A model generated the notes under the pieces. It was not told the origin of the DNA, did no database searches, and was given only the letters and a program-made list of their open reading frames with translations. Position numbers and translations under genes: made by a program. From Paenibacillus tundrae (GTDB taxonomy: Bacteria > Bacillota > Bacilli > Paenibacillales > Paenibacillaceae), in assembly GCF_030812775.1 (NCBI RefSeq), contig NZ_JAUSTI010000023.1, positions 1-64,000 on the forward strand: a stretch of 64,000 nucleotides of DNA, written 5' to 3'. Below, in pieces: positions 25,848 to 34,390 of this stretch (the stretch's first letter is position 1; the number at the start of each line of letters is the position of its first letter).

Positions 25848-28355
25848 TTAACTCACCGTTCGTGGTCGTTCCATTCGATTAATGCCAGGCACACGAAGCG
25901 TAGCCCACTCCGGGCGATAATGCTCTACTTTGCCTACAACCACAGTCATATCATCATAGATCTCATGTTGCTGATATCGAATAACACTTTCAAGCAAGCA
26001 GTCTGCCACATCTTGTGGATCGTCACTGTCAATCTCTTGAATAAGTCGCTTCATCCATAATTCTTTGTTGACGGCATAGCCGGGTGCATCATAGATGCCA
26101 TCGGTCATCATGATCAAAATATCCCCAGGCTGCAGCTGCACCGTTACTAGATCAACCTCAATATCCTTGATAATACCAATAGGCAAATTACTAGCTGATA
26201 CCTGAATAACCTCCTGCCCTCGTTTAATAAAACTTGGCGTCGAACCAATTTTCATAAATGTGGTCTCTGCCGTATATTCATCAATCAAAGCCATGTCTAC
26301 GGTGGCATACATCTCTTCAGGTGACCGAAGCATGAGTACAGAATTTACGGACTTAATGGCCAGCTTCTCATCCATTCCCGATTGAAGTAATTGTTCCAAG
26401 ATATTCAGCGCTGCACTGCTCTCCATGCGTGCACGTTCCCCATTGCCCATACCATCGCTTAGCGCCACTGCAAAAGTACCATTGCCCAGTTCAACCGTAC
26501 TGAAGCTATCCCCTGATAACAAATCTCCCCCTTTGGCAGCCGCAGCTACTCCTGTGCTGATCTCATATGTTTTGGCTGACCCGAAGGTTACCGTAGCTAA
26601 GCCTTGCCGAGCATCCATCATCGTTTCATGCAGCACTGCAATGTGCTCGTCTAATACATCCGATATTAATGGCGCAATCATCTTGCGGCATTCATCGAAC
26701 CCACGTGTATACGCATGTACAATTTCAATTTCAACATTCCCTGCTTCCAGATTTATAATTTCAATAGAGTGGATAGACAGCCCCAGTGATTCAAGTGCAT
26801 CTCGAATCTGCTCCTCCTGCTGAACCATCTCCTCACTTTCACGTTGAATTTCCTTCGCTAAATCCTCCATGACTTGGGATACGCCAGATAGCTGCTCTGC
26901 CACAAGCTGCCGACTATCAACGATCTGACGCTTCCATTGCATGTTATGCTGATACAGCCCATATTGGGCTCTCATTACCTCAAGTACCTCCTCAGGCTTG
27001 GCACAGACCCGGTTCCATTCAGCTGGAATCTGCTTGCCAGACATTTCAGGATTAGCTTCAATGGAGCTCATGACATCGGTCATATATTTGTACGTTTGAA
27101 TAAACTTTGCATCCCAGCACTGCGCCCGTTTGAAGCAATTAGCACATGATCCCTCTGCCACAGCATTCATAAAATGCTCCATCCCGCCTTCATTCTGTGC
27201 CACTTCTCCCGTGCCCGACATCTGATCAAAGCTACGTGACAATTGCCGAAACACTTGAGAAAAGCGGGTTACTCGCTCTGCGGTTACATCGCGTATTCGC
27301 TTCGCATATTCATGCTGCGATTTGGTATGATCCTGCGTGCCCGGCACATATTTGGATATGGCTGTCATCATACTTTTTGGCGTTAACATAAATAGCACGA
27401 TGGCTGCACAGGTCTCCCATAACGAATTCATAACATCACCTGGTCCGCCTAAATAAATCGCCAGGATCGATGAGCCAAGCAGCATGCCTAACGCTACCCC
27501 TGCTCGTTTCCCCTCTCGTAACATGCCTGCCAGCATCCCTGCAAAAGCGAGAAGACTCATCTGATATATGGCTGTCATATCAGCCAGGCTCAGGATAAGC
27601 CCTGTAATAACTCCCACGGAAGCACCAAGGGGGGCTCCGCCCACGAGTGCAAAGACCAGAATTAGATATCGGGAGAGCATATGCTCGACGGATAAAGACT
27701 GAATCGTCCACCCAACGGCTCCTGTCATGACAGAAGCTAGCAGGATGATTAAGCAGAGGATCTCCTCGTTCTTTAGGTTGAACTTTTTTTTGCGGTACGT
27801 AAAAATCGGTATTGCCTGAATAAACACCAGTGTAAGCACGAAGCTGAGTACGGAATCCATCGTAAGCATGAGCATGGCGTACCAACTGAACGATGGCCCA
27901 ATGACAACAGCGAATAACTTGACCATAAAAGTAGTCGTAAACACCATCGCTGGCGCATAAGATAATTCAGCACGGTCATAAGACTCTAAACCTCTATAAA
28001 AGAGATAGAAGATAGCGATTTCTGTGGCAACGATGAGTGGGACTGGAAATGGGGCAAAAAGACTTCCTGCTAGCAATGCAGCACCGACGGGAATAATGTA
28101 ATCTCTACGCATGAAAGCAATGACTGCGAAGTAAGCGATAGCGAACGGTGACAATTCATTCAATATCATTGCCTTGCCAAGCAGGAAACCCATAAATGTG
28201 AGCAGGATTACCCATTTACGTGTAGCTACGACCTGGACAGCCTTGCGGGAACTAATCCACTGTTTGAGGCGCACTGACAGCTCCTCCCGAGCTTCTGCAC
28301 TTGCTTTACCAGCTTTCATTCCCGGAAATTGAATGACATTCCATTTTTCCATCAT
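25848..28355 (-). CDS. spoIIE: stage II sporulation protein E, PP2C-type phosphatase
   Basis: About 835 residues. The N-terminal third has some ten membrane spans (about 40-330), the middle is an FtsZ-binding/oligomerisation region, and the C-terminal PP2C domain has the metal-binding DGMGNG (about 634-639) and MTDGIYDAPG. It dephosphorylates SpoIIAA to release sigma-F in the forespore and also acts at the polar septum. The start 28355 (ATG with GGGGTG seven bases upstream) fits the family; the frame extends 51 codons upstream over the promoter. Confidence 0.95.
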   Translation of the reverse strand: MMEKWNVIQFPGMKAGKASAEAREELSVRLKQWISSRKAVQVVATRKWVILLTFMGFLLGKAMILNELSPFAIAYFAVIAFMRRDYIIPVGAALLAGSLFAPFPVPLIVATEIAIFYLFYRGLESYDRAELSYAPAMVFTTTFMVKLFAVVIGPSFSWYAMLMLTMDSVLSFVLTLVFIQAIPIFTYRKKKFNLKNEEILCLIILLASVMTGAVGWTIQSLSVEHMLSRYLILVFALVGGAPLGASVGVITGLILSLADMTAIYQMSLLAFAGMLAGMLREGKRAGVALGMLLGSSILAIYLGGPGDVMNSLWETCAAIVLFMLTPKSMMTAISKYVPGTQDHTKSQHEYAKRIRDVTAERVTRFSQVFRQLSRSFDQMSGTGEVAQNEGGMEHFMNAVAEGSCANCFKRAQCWDAKFIQTYKYMTDVMSSIEANPEMSGKQIPAEWNRVCAKPEEVLEVMRAQYGLYQHNMQWKRQIVDSRQLVAEQLSGVSQVMEDLAKEIQRESEEMVQQEEQIRDALESLGLSIHSIEIINLEAGNVEIEIVHAYTRGFDECRKMIAPLISDVLDEHIAVLHETMMDARQGLATVTFGSAKTYEISTGVAAAAKGGDLLSGDSFSTVELGNGTFAVALSDGMGNGERARMESSAALNILEQLLQSGMDEKLAIKSVNSVLMLRSPEEMYATVDMALIDEYTAETTFMKIGSTPSFIKRGQEVIQVSASNLPIGIIKDIEVDLVTVQLQPGDILIMMTDGIYDAPGYAVNKELWMKRLIQEIDSDDPQDVADCLLESVIRYQQHEIYDDMTVVVGKVEHYRPEWATLRVPGINRMERPRTVS

Positions 28356-28443
28356 CCCAAGGCACCCCATTCGCATAATTGTTATTTTCGTGTTTCGTTC
28401 TCGATGATTCTGATTATAGATAGATTGAGAGACGTAGTTTGTC

Positions 28444-28494
28444 ATAATAGGTGGGTAGGATTCAAAAACTTTACGACAAAAGAAATACGACTGG
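28444..28494 (-). promoter_or_regulatory. Spo0A-dependent-type promoter for spoIIE
   Basis: On the minus strand a 0A-like box TGTCGTA (28472-28478) is 22 bases before TATTAT (28444-28449). That is the unusual long spacing known for Spo0A-activated sigma-A promoters such as spoIIE and spoIIG. A second weaker box, AGTCGTA, starts 14 bases further upstream. Boxes deviate by one or two bases from TGTCGAA, so this is a reasoned suggestion. Confidence 0.5.
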
Positions 28495-28838
28495 CGCGGA
28501 GGAGACAATCCCCCGGCCTTACTGCCATTTCTTCTGTTTGGACGTTCTAAGGCCAGAGCCAGTATGTCTGATTATGAACCGTCATGTCCCCAGCATAAGC
28601 TCGGATTCACCGGGATACCTGCGGAATGCCATGGAAACGTGTCGGTAAAAAATGGTAGACGACAAATGTTCTTATATCATCTTCAGCTGGGCGCAGAAAA
28701 TCGGTGAGACCGAGCATAAGTTTACAAAAAAGACGACTAATCCCGTCCATCGTACAAGGACGACAGTAAACCCCAAAATGCGTAAATATGTTGTTGCCTC
28801 ATACACAGACCTTACAATTCGAATAAAAGAGCATGCAA
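28495..28838. other. spacer between spoIIE promoter and yabR terminator
   Basis: About 340 bases with no supported gene. In B. subtilis this spot carries tRNA genes; I looked for T-loop and acceptor patterns on both strands and found none. The small open frames here have no ribosome site or family look. Confidence 0.5.
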
Positions 28839-28872
28839 AAAAGCCGTTGTCCTATGGGACAACGGCTTTTCT
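28837..28872. terminator. strong terminator after the S1-domain gene
   Basis: A perfect 14-bp stem (28839-28852 with 28857-28870) with a tiny loop, and A and T runs on both sides, so it can stop transcription in either direction. It follows the stop of the S1-domain gene. Confidence 0.9.
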
Positions 28873-28898
28873 TATATTAGATATCAGGTTGAGACAGA

Positions 28899-29420
28899 CT
28901 ATACGCGCTTAGCTCCACGGCCTCCGCGTTTGCCTTCTGTGTTTTTCTTGAGCGAAGAAATCCGCTCTTCACTATCTTTCAGGAAGCGTGACATTTTATC
29001 CTCAAATGAAGGTTTGCCTGCTGCGGGCTTAAAAGAACGGCCTCCGCGGTCACGGTTAAATCCGCCACCACCACGACCTTGGCCACCACTTGGGCCTCCG
29101 CCGCTGAATCGTTCGCGATCTCCTCCACTGCGTTCCGGTCTTGGAGCTCTCGGAGGTCTGGATTGTGTTTGTTGCTCAACCGGTTTGTCAACAGCTTGCT
29201 TAATGGAAAGTCCGATCTTGCCATCCTTGTCAACGTTGATAACCTTTACTGTAACTTGGTCATTCAGCTTCAGGTGGTCGTTGACATCTTTGACGTAATT
29301 GTCGGCGATTTCCGAGATGTGAACGAGACCCGTGACACCTCCTGACAGATCCACAAATGCTCCAAAATGCGTGATTCCTGTCACCTTGCCCTCTAACTTG
29401 GTGCCCACTTCAATTGCCAT
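28899..29420 (-). CDS. S1-domain RNA-binding protein (YabR-like) with RGG-rich tail
   Basis: About 173 residues. Residues 1-72 are one S1 domain (GTKLEGKVTGITHFGAFVDL ... GLVHISEI ... DQVTVKVINVD). Residues about 80-140 are a low-complexity Arg/Gly/Pro/Ser stretch with RGG-like repeats, and the end is the conserved-looking MSRFLKDSEERISSLKK followed by a basic Gly-rich tail. B. subtilis YabR is about 128 residues, so the linker is expanded here. Start 29420 gives the S1 N-terminus with GGGAGG upstream at long spacing. Confidence 0.88.
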   Translation of the reverse strand: MAIEVGTKLEGKVTGITHFGAFVDLSGGVTGLVHISEIADNYVKDVNDHLKLNDQVTVKVINVDKDGKIGLSIKQAVDKPVEQQTQSRPPRAPRPERSGGDRERFSGGGPSGGQGRGGGGFNRDRGGRSFKPAAGKPSFEDKMSRFLKDSEERISSLKKNTEGKRGGRGAKRV

Positions 29421-29618
29421 AGAATAAAATGATCCTCCCTTAAAAATATACAACCCGATTTTTTGAATGCCAAAATCAATGCTGTGCTGGTTTAATTATA
29501 CCTTATGCCGCAAACCAAGGTCAACTGAGCTCTGCCCTATAAGGGAGCCTATTTTTTCCGGTATGACGGCTTCAGATATATGAGTTATAACCCTTGCTCC
29601 GTAATGAGCCTAATTCCA

Positions 29619-29954
29619 TCAGTTACCTGACTCTTCCACCTTAATTGGTGTCTCTTCAGGTAAATAGTAACCTTTTTTGCGCGCCAGTTGTCCTATGTAT
29701 TCAGGGTCTTTCAACCGACTGACCTCATACTTCAACTGATCTAGCCTTTTCAACGTATCTTCCTTAGAAGCTTGCTGTGTAGCTAGATGTGAGCTCTTGT
29801 CCGAAATCTGCGCACTCTGAACAAGGAAGGTGTATCCTGCCCAAATGACAAAAACAATCACAAATGTCATCCAAAGCATTAGACGTCTTCGTGCACCCGC
29901 AGATTTAACTTGACCTGTTGGAACCGTGGATCTACCCACAGGCTTTTTACCCAT
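29619..29954 (-). CDS. divIC: septum formation initiator DivIC
   Basis: A 111-residue bitopic protein: short basic cytoplasmic N-terminus, one membrane span (about 26-46) and an extracytoplasmic coiled coil (about 50-85) ending in the FtsB/DivIC motif YIGQLARKKGYYLPEE. It works with DivIB and FtsL at the division septum. It follows yabQ by 12 bases, as in the yabP-yabQ-divIC order of B. subtilis. Confidence 0.93.
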   Translation of the reverse strand: MGKKPVGRSTVPTGQVKSAGARRRLMLWMTFVIVFVIWAGYTFLVQSAQISDKSSHLATQQASKEDTLKRLDQLKYEVSRLKDPEYIGQLARKKGYYLPEETPIKVEESGN

Positions 29955-29966
29955 TATCGGACCTCC

Positions 29967-30536
29967 TTAAAACAAGCGTCTCCATATCGCTGCAATACTT
30001 GCACCCGCACGGATCAAAAAGCGTGGCGTTACCCAATATTTTAGGAGCGGCCTAAACATCCAGCGGAACAACTTACCGAATGGCACCAAACATTGCAATA
30101 CCAACTTGCCGAGGAATAGCAGGATCGCGAGCAAAAAACCTAATAGCACACGAACTAACTTGTACACTCCTTTAGCTGGCATAACGATCAGGATGTTAAG
30201 GATATGTCCACACCAATGAATCAGCGTTCTTGCGAGTTTAATTAACATTACCACAAAACGCTGGGTTGTAACACTTAAAAGCCAAAAATAGAAGCAAACC
30301 CCCAAAATCAGCCCCAAAAAGACATAAAACCGCAGTTGTCCGTGGTTCCCGGCGTATAGCATCCGAAAAACGAACAGCGCGGAGGCAACCCAGTAGAATA
30401 GATCGAGCGTGTGGATGCTCCATCTCGGAAACCGAAGTTGACCGGACAGTACCCGGTAACTGTCATAGGCCACTCCCATCACGGCTCCCGAAAGCAGCAT
30501 CCACATCAATGTGATCCATTGTGTTTCTGGACTCAT
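29967..30536 (-). CDS. yabQ: spore cortex biosynthesis protein YabQ
   Basis: A 189-residue hydrophobic protein with about five membrane spans and the YabQ-type N-terminus (GAVMGVAYDSYRVLSG). In B. subtilis it is made in the mother cell, sits in the outer forespore membrane and is needed for cortex. It overlaps yabP by four bases. The C-terminal part is basic and amphipathic. Confidence 0.92.
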   Translation of the reverse strand: MSPETQWITLMWMLLSGAVMGVAYDSYRVLSGQLRFPRWSIHTLDLFYWVASALFVFRMLYAGNHGQLRFYVFLGLILGVCFYFWLLSVTTQRFVVMLIKLARTLIHWCGHILNILIVMPAKGVYKLVRVLLGFLLAILLFLGKLVLQCLVPFGKLFRWMFRPLLKYWVTPRFLIRAGASIAAIWRRLF

Positions 30537-30817
30537 CGGAACATCTTGCCAAACAGGCCTTTACTGTTCTTACTCTGAGAACCGGGATCCAGATATTGAA
30601 GTGAGCTTACCGTGCCCTCAATGGACAGTAGACCTTCCTCCAGGCTCAGGTTTTTGATATGTAAATTGTGCCCCCGGATGGTCAGATGCCCAAGTTCGGT
30701 CTGAAGCAAAAATTCTTCACTGTCGAAGCTCTCCACATTGGAGACGCCTGTCAGATCTAGCAGTTTCCGATTTTGCATGCTCAAATGATGCTGTTTAGCC
30801 TTACCGTGCTCAACCAT
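30533..30817 (-). CDS. yabP: sporulation protein YabP
   Basis: A 94-residue protein of the YabP/YqfC family, recognised from RKLLDLTGVSNVESFDSEEF and the beta-rich second half (GHLTIRGHNLHIKNLSLEEG). In B. subtilis it is sigma-E-controlled and sporulation-specific. The start at 30817 is chosen because AAGGAGG lies ten bases upstream; an ATG at 30841 overlaps that site. It is coupled to yabQ. Confidence 0.93.
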   Translation of the reverse strand: MVEHGKAKQHHLSMQNRKLLDLTGVSNVESFDSEEFLLQTELGHLTIRGHNLHIKNLSLEEGLLSIEGTVSSLQYLDPGSQSKNSKGLFGKMFR

Positions 30818-30913
30818 GGCATGTACCCCTCCTTCATACACCTAGCTTATGGAGCAGAAGTACGGAATAGAACCAAAGGATTGCGCACTGAAGCATTACC
30901 TATCTAACATTAC

Positions 30914-30945
30914 AAAAACGCCCTCCCCGAGGTGGGAAAGACGTT
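30914..30945 (-). terminator. terminator after rqcP
   Basis: A hairpin with arms around 30917-30927 and 30931-30945, with G-U pairs, is followed on the minus strand by a U run. It separates the housekeeping hup-rqcP pair from the sporulation genes yabPQ. Confidence 0.7.
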
Positions 30946-30993
30946 TCTATGCAAAGGTTATTCATTTGTAAAAGGGTATGCTGGGCAGTGCTG

Positions 30994-31272
30994 TTACCAG
31001 TCCAGCCCGTTGTCCTTGGCGATCGGCTCTTCCTTAACCAAGGTATAGAGGCTGCTCGCCTCATCCTTCTTAGTACTCTCTGCTAGACGTTCCACCTTCA
31101 CCGTAACTAGCTTCTGACCAAACTGAACGGTAAGCTCATCGCCCACTTTAACAGCGGCGCTAGGTTTCGCTTCACGTCCGTTTACCAGAACACGTCCCTG
31201 TTCAGAGACATCTTTGGCTACAGTGCGGCGTTTAATCAGCCGGGAGACCTTCAGGAATTTATCAAGACGCAT
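30994..31272 (-). CDS. rqcP: S4-domain RNA-binding protein RqcP (YabO/Hsp15 type)
   Basis: A 92-residue protein whose first 60 residues are an S4 RNA-binding domain (MRLDKFLKVSRLIKRRTVAK ... GRVLVNGREAKPSA). In B. subtilis RqcP acts with RqcH on stalled 50S subunits to add C-terminal alanine tails. Its ATG overlaps the HU stop codon (TAATG), so the two are translationally coupled. Confidence 0.93.
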   Translation of the reverse strand: MRLDKFLKVSRLIKRRTVAKDVSEQGRVLVNGREAKPSAAVKVGDELTVQFGQKLVTVKVERLAESTKKDEASSLYTLVKEEPIAKDNGLDW

Positions 31273-31544
31273 TATTTTACGGCTTCTTTAAGTTTGTTAC
31301 CTGCTTTGAATGCAGGAACGATGGACTCAGGAATCACGATCTCATTCCCTGTTTGTGGGTTACGGCCAGTACGACCGGAACGTTTGCGGGTCTCAAAAGT
31401 GCCAAAGCCGATCAATTGTACTTTGTCTCCGCTAGCAAGTGCATCTGTAATTTCTCCCAAAAAGCCGTTCAATACGGATTCAACGTCCTTTTTAGTCAAA
31501 CCGCTTTTGGTGGAAATGTTGTTAATCAGATCTGTTTTGTTCAT
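31272..31544 (-). CDS. hup: histone-like DNA-binding protein HU
   Basis: A 90-residue HU protein with the typical MNKTDLINNISTKSGLTKKD N-terminus and the DNA-binding arm FGTFETRKRSGRTGRNPQTG (about 47-66). Start 31544 has GGGAGG nine bases upstream and gives the exact family length; a longer open frame to 31673 is not supported. It has a long leader and an extended -10 promoter upstream. Confidence 0.97.
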   Translation of the reverse strand: MNKTDLINNISTKSGLTKKDVESVLNGFLGEITDALASGDKVQLIGFGTFETRKRSGRTGRNPQTGNEIVIPESIVPAFKAGNKLKEAVK

Positions 31545-31849
31545 TTTTAAAAGCCTCCCAAATTGAAAAAAAAGTATCTGCGATGCCTTGGCAACGTATC
31601 GTTGCTGTTGACCCCGCGTATGGTTACTACACATGTATTCTGGCTTGGTACCTGAATTCCTGCCTTGGTTCACGACTTTTTTTCTTTCGTGCGGTTACTT
31701 GTCTAACAGCAGTCTAAGTCCAGTACCCAAAACAACCAAGGTTTAATCATGTATGTCTACCTATTCAAACGAAACACTTGTTCGTATCATAACACATTAG
31801 CTGCAATCTTGGAATACGTTTTCCCAATAAGAGCCAAAACAAAGGTTTG
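31545..31849 (-). promoter_or_regulatory. hup promoter and long leader
   Basis: An extended -10 (TGT plus TATGAT, the hexamer at 31786-31791 on the minus strand) is the best promoter here; the -35 is poor. It implies a leader of about 230 bases containing a small GCAACG/CGTTGC hairpin near 31593-31607. No riboswitch is recognised. Confidence 0.5.
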
Positions 31850-33343
31850 TTATAGCCCTGCCTTCTTAGCTGCCTGCCAGTATTGCTCCATCTCGTTAAC
31901 ATTGCTATCTGCAAGGGTACGACCCTGTTCACGCAACTGTGCCTCAATGTACTGGAAGCGTTGTGTGAATTTGCGGTTTGTTGCCGCCAGTGCCTCTTCT
32001 GGATCGGTATCAATGAATCGCGCCACGTTGGCAGCAGCAAATAACAAATCGCCTAGCTCCAGCTTCTGTTCTTCTGCAGTTTGATTCTGTTGTACAGCTT
32101 CTTTCAACTCAGCCAGCTCTTCTTCAATTTTGGTAAATACGCCATTAACGTCATCCCAGTCGAAGCCTACCTTAGCTGCTTTCTTCTGTAACTTATATCC
32201 CTTCATCAGAGCAGGCAGGTCGCGTGGTATTCCGTCTAATATGGAAACATGCTGTTGATCCAGTCCCTTGCGCTTCTTCTCCTCTGCCTTCATCTGTTCC
32301 CAGTTTTGCAGAGCTTCATTCGCATCTTCTGCTTGATTCTCACCAAACACATGCGGGTGACGGAAGATGAGCTTATCATTCAGACCCTCAATAACATCAT
32401 ACACATTAAATGTACCTACCTCTTCCTCCATCTGGGAGTGAAGCAGAATCTGAAGTAAAAGATCACCCAACTCTTCCTTCATGTGGTCGGGATCATCTTC
32501 ATCAATGGTTTCAATGACCTCATAGGTTTCTTCAATCAGGTTTTTGCGAATAGACTGGTGCGTCTGCTCCTGATCCCAAGGGCATCCGCCTGGGCTACGC
32601 AGAATGTTGACAATCTCATGCAAACGGGCAAATGACCGCCGCCGCAATGCATCATCTGTATTTTTGGGCACATAAATGAGTGAGAGGTTACCATAACCCT
32701 CGATCCGATCCAGATCGTGGAGCGGTATCTTGTGAATGACCTCTTGTCCCTGAACTCCCAGGGCATGTCCAACAAATACAGGATAATCGTCTGGGTACAC
32801 GTCCATTAGGCAAAGCTTCACATCTGACGCGGTGAATACGTCATAGACTTGTCCAATAAGCGTATGTAGTTGCGGCTGCACTAGCTCCGTGTTCAAACTG
32901 CTGGCGTCCAGAAGCTGGAACCCCTCTATCGGGTCAAAGCCTAATCTTATAAATGCCTCATCGAGGAAACTTTCACCGCCCATCACTCGAAGTGAGATCC
33001 CCATCTGTGGGCAGCGTTCCTTCAACAGGCGTACACTCGCTTCTGCCACCATAGGATGACCTGGTACAGCATAGACGATCTCTGTTCCTGGCTCTCCTTG
33101 CCGAGCCGCTTCAATTAGACGATTTGCAATCTCGTCGTACACCTCAGGGAAGGAGTCCTTCGCCTCGTAGATGGCATCAAACGATGTCATCTCCAGCCCT
33201 TCCTGCTTCAGATCATGCAATACGGGATGATCCAATGTGCGGACATACAATATGGCCGCTTGTTTCATTTTTTTGATAATACCTACAGTTAGTTGATCTG
33301 CATCTCCTGATCCAAGACCTACTACGGTTAAAGCTGCACTCAT
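31850..33343 (-). CDS. mazG: tetrapyrrole-methylase-like/MazG fusion (YabN)
   Basis: About 497 residues. Residues 1-225 are a SAM-dependent tetrapyrrole-methylase-type domain (VVGLGSGDADQLT ... YAVPGHPMVAEASV). Residues about 255-350 are a MazG nucleotide pyrophosphohydrolase (CPWDQEQTHQSIRKNLIEETYEV, then EELGDLLLQ) and about 385-470 a second MazG-like repeat (KIEEELAELKEA, KLELGDLLFA). The second domain should clean up non-canonical NTPs; the substrate of the first is unknown. Start 33343 has GGAGG nine bases upstream. Confidence 0.93.
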   Translation of the reverse strand: MSAALTVVGLGSGDADQLTVGIIKKMKQAAILYVRTLDHPVLHDLKQEGLEMTSFDAIYEAKDSFPEVYDEIANRLIEAARQGEPGTEIVYAVPGHPMVAEASVRLLKERCPQMGISLRVMGGESFLDEAFIRLGFDPIEGFQLLDASSLNTELVQPQLHTLIGQVYDVFTASDVKLCLMDVYPDDYPVFVGHALGVQGQEVIHKIPLHDLDRIEGYGNLSLIYVPKNTDDALRRRSFARLHEIVNILRSPGGCPWDQEQTHQSIRKNLIEETYEVIETIDEDDPDHMKEELGDLLLQILLHSQMEEEVGTFNVYDVIEGLNDKLIFRHPHVFGENQAEDANEALQNWEQMKAEEKKRKGLDQQHVSILDGIPRDLPALMKGYKLQKKAAKVGFDWDDVNGVFTKIEEELAELKEAVQQNQTAEEQKLELGDLLFAAANVARFIDTDPEEALAATNRKFTQRFQYIEAQLREQGRTLADSNVNEMEQYWQAAKKAGL

Positions 33344-33696
33344 CGTTCCTGTCCTCCATCCGAACCAACCTGCCCGCGTAATTTCTTGATATGTGAACCC
33401 ATCCCATAAGTGAGTCATGAAAATAATATGGATCAACCTACGAAATTTCGCACAAGGCAGCGCTCTATAATTAAACGTATTATACCAGAATGAGACGATA
33501 TCCTATAATATGCGATTATACTGATGTATTTTTGCAAAATCTGAGTCTGTTGAGTATGGATTACACCGCGTTCGTTTTAGCAGTAACCGGCATTCGAACC
33601 TGTGAAGGATTTGGATGGGTCGTTGTAGCTGCTATATAGGCAGTGTAATGAGATTAGCGCGTCATGCTGACCTGTCGTGCGGCCAAGCCTACTTGT
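33344..33696. other. 353-base spacer, no gene seen
   Basis: The spacer between mazG and the spoVB-like gene holds no supported ORF, hairpin terminator or clear promoter. A GGTTCGAAT pattern (minus strand, near 33585-33600) recalls a tRNA T-loop but has no tRNA around it. GC content rises towards the right end. Confidence 0.4.
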
Positions 33697-34390
33697 TTAG
33701 CGCAGCACCCGCAGGCTGCGTAAAACTTTGGCTAGGCTTGGCCCAACCTTAGGCACAGCCACTAGCTCTGCAGCGGTGAGCAGGCCTGTGCGCGCGGCCG
33801 CTAGCACAAACACGGCTGCGCCTGCGGCTACGCCAAGCAGGCTGACGCCTACCGCGGCGATCCTGCGGTCAGCCGCGATTCCCATGCCACCGAGCAGCGC
33901 TTCGGTGGCCCAGGCCATGCCTGCCGCCGCCAAGCTCATGGCGGCAATCACCAGCGCCGGCTTCGCTAGGACGGCGCTAGGGGCTAGGCGCAGGGCGCTG
34001 TATCGCGCCAGTAGCGCCACATTCAGGGCAGCCGCCAGCATATAGGCAGCTGCCCCAGCCATGGCCGCGCCGACGATGCCTAGCGTCGGCACAAGCCAGA
34101 CGTTCAGCAGCACCTTGACGCCTGCGGCGGCCAGCATGCTGAACGCGGGTGCGCGCACGCTGCCAAGGCCTTGCAGCAGCGCTGCTGCAATGATGCTGAC
34201 GGTGCTGCCCGCTGCTGTCAGCGCCATGTACCGCAGTGCTTCGGTGCCTGCGGCATCACCGTACAGCATGCGGTTAATCGGCTCCGCCAGCACCGCGAGT
34301 CCTGCGGATGCTGCCAAGCCGATCAACCAGAACCAGCGCAGCGCCAGGCTCGCTTGCTGTCTCACGGCTTCTGGCCCGCCACGAAGCTTG
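33670..34390. other. GC-rich segment inside the spoVB-like gene
   Basis: Counts over 60-base rows give about 67-72% G+C here (43 of 60 in the rows at 33781 and 33901) against about 50% in the 5' part of the same gene (30 of 60 at 35161). The change is sharp near 34390. The encoded protein stretch is unusually Ala-rich. A transferred or recombined segment is one explanation. Confidence 0.75.

Noticed and set aside
28356..28508. 51-residue N-terminal extension of SpoIIE
   Set aside because: It would be translated from promoter sequence; the internal ATG has the better site and fits the family start.
28499..28898. tRNA genes at the position of trnSL in B. subtilis
   Set aside because: No tRNA-like arms on either strand.
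31545..31673. 43-residue N-terminal extension of HU
   Set aside because: HU has a fixed 90-residue length and a good ribosome site directly before the internal ATG.
33570..33660. T-loop-like GGTTCGAAT on the minus strand, as in a tRNA
   Set aside because: The flanking T-stem arms do not pair and no D-arm, anticodon arm or acceptor stem can be drawn.
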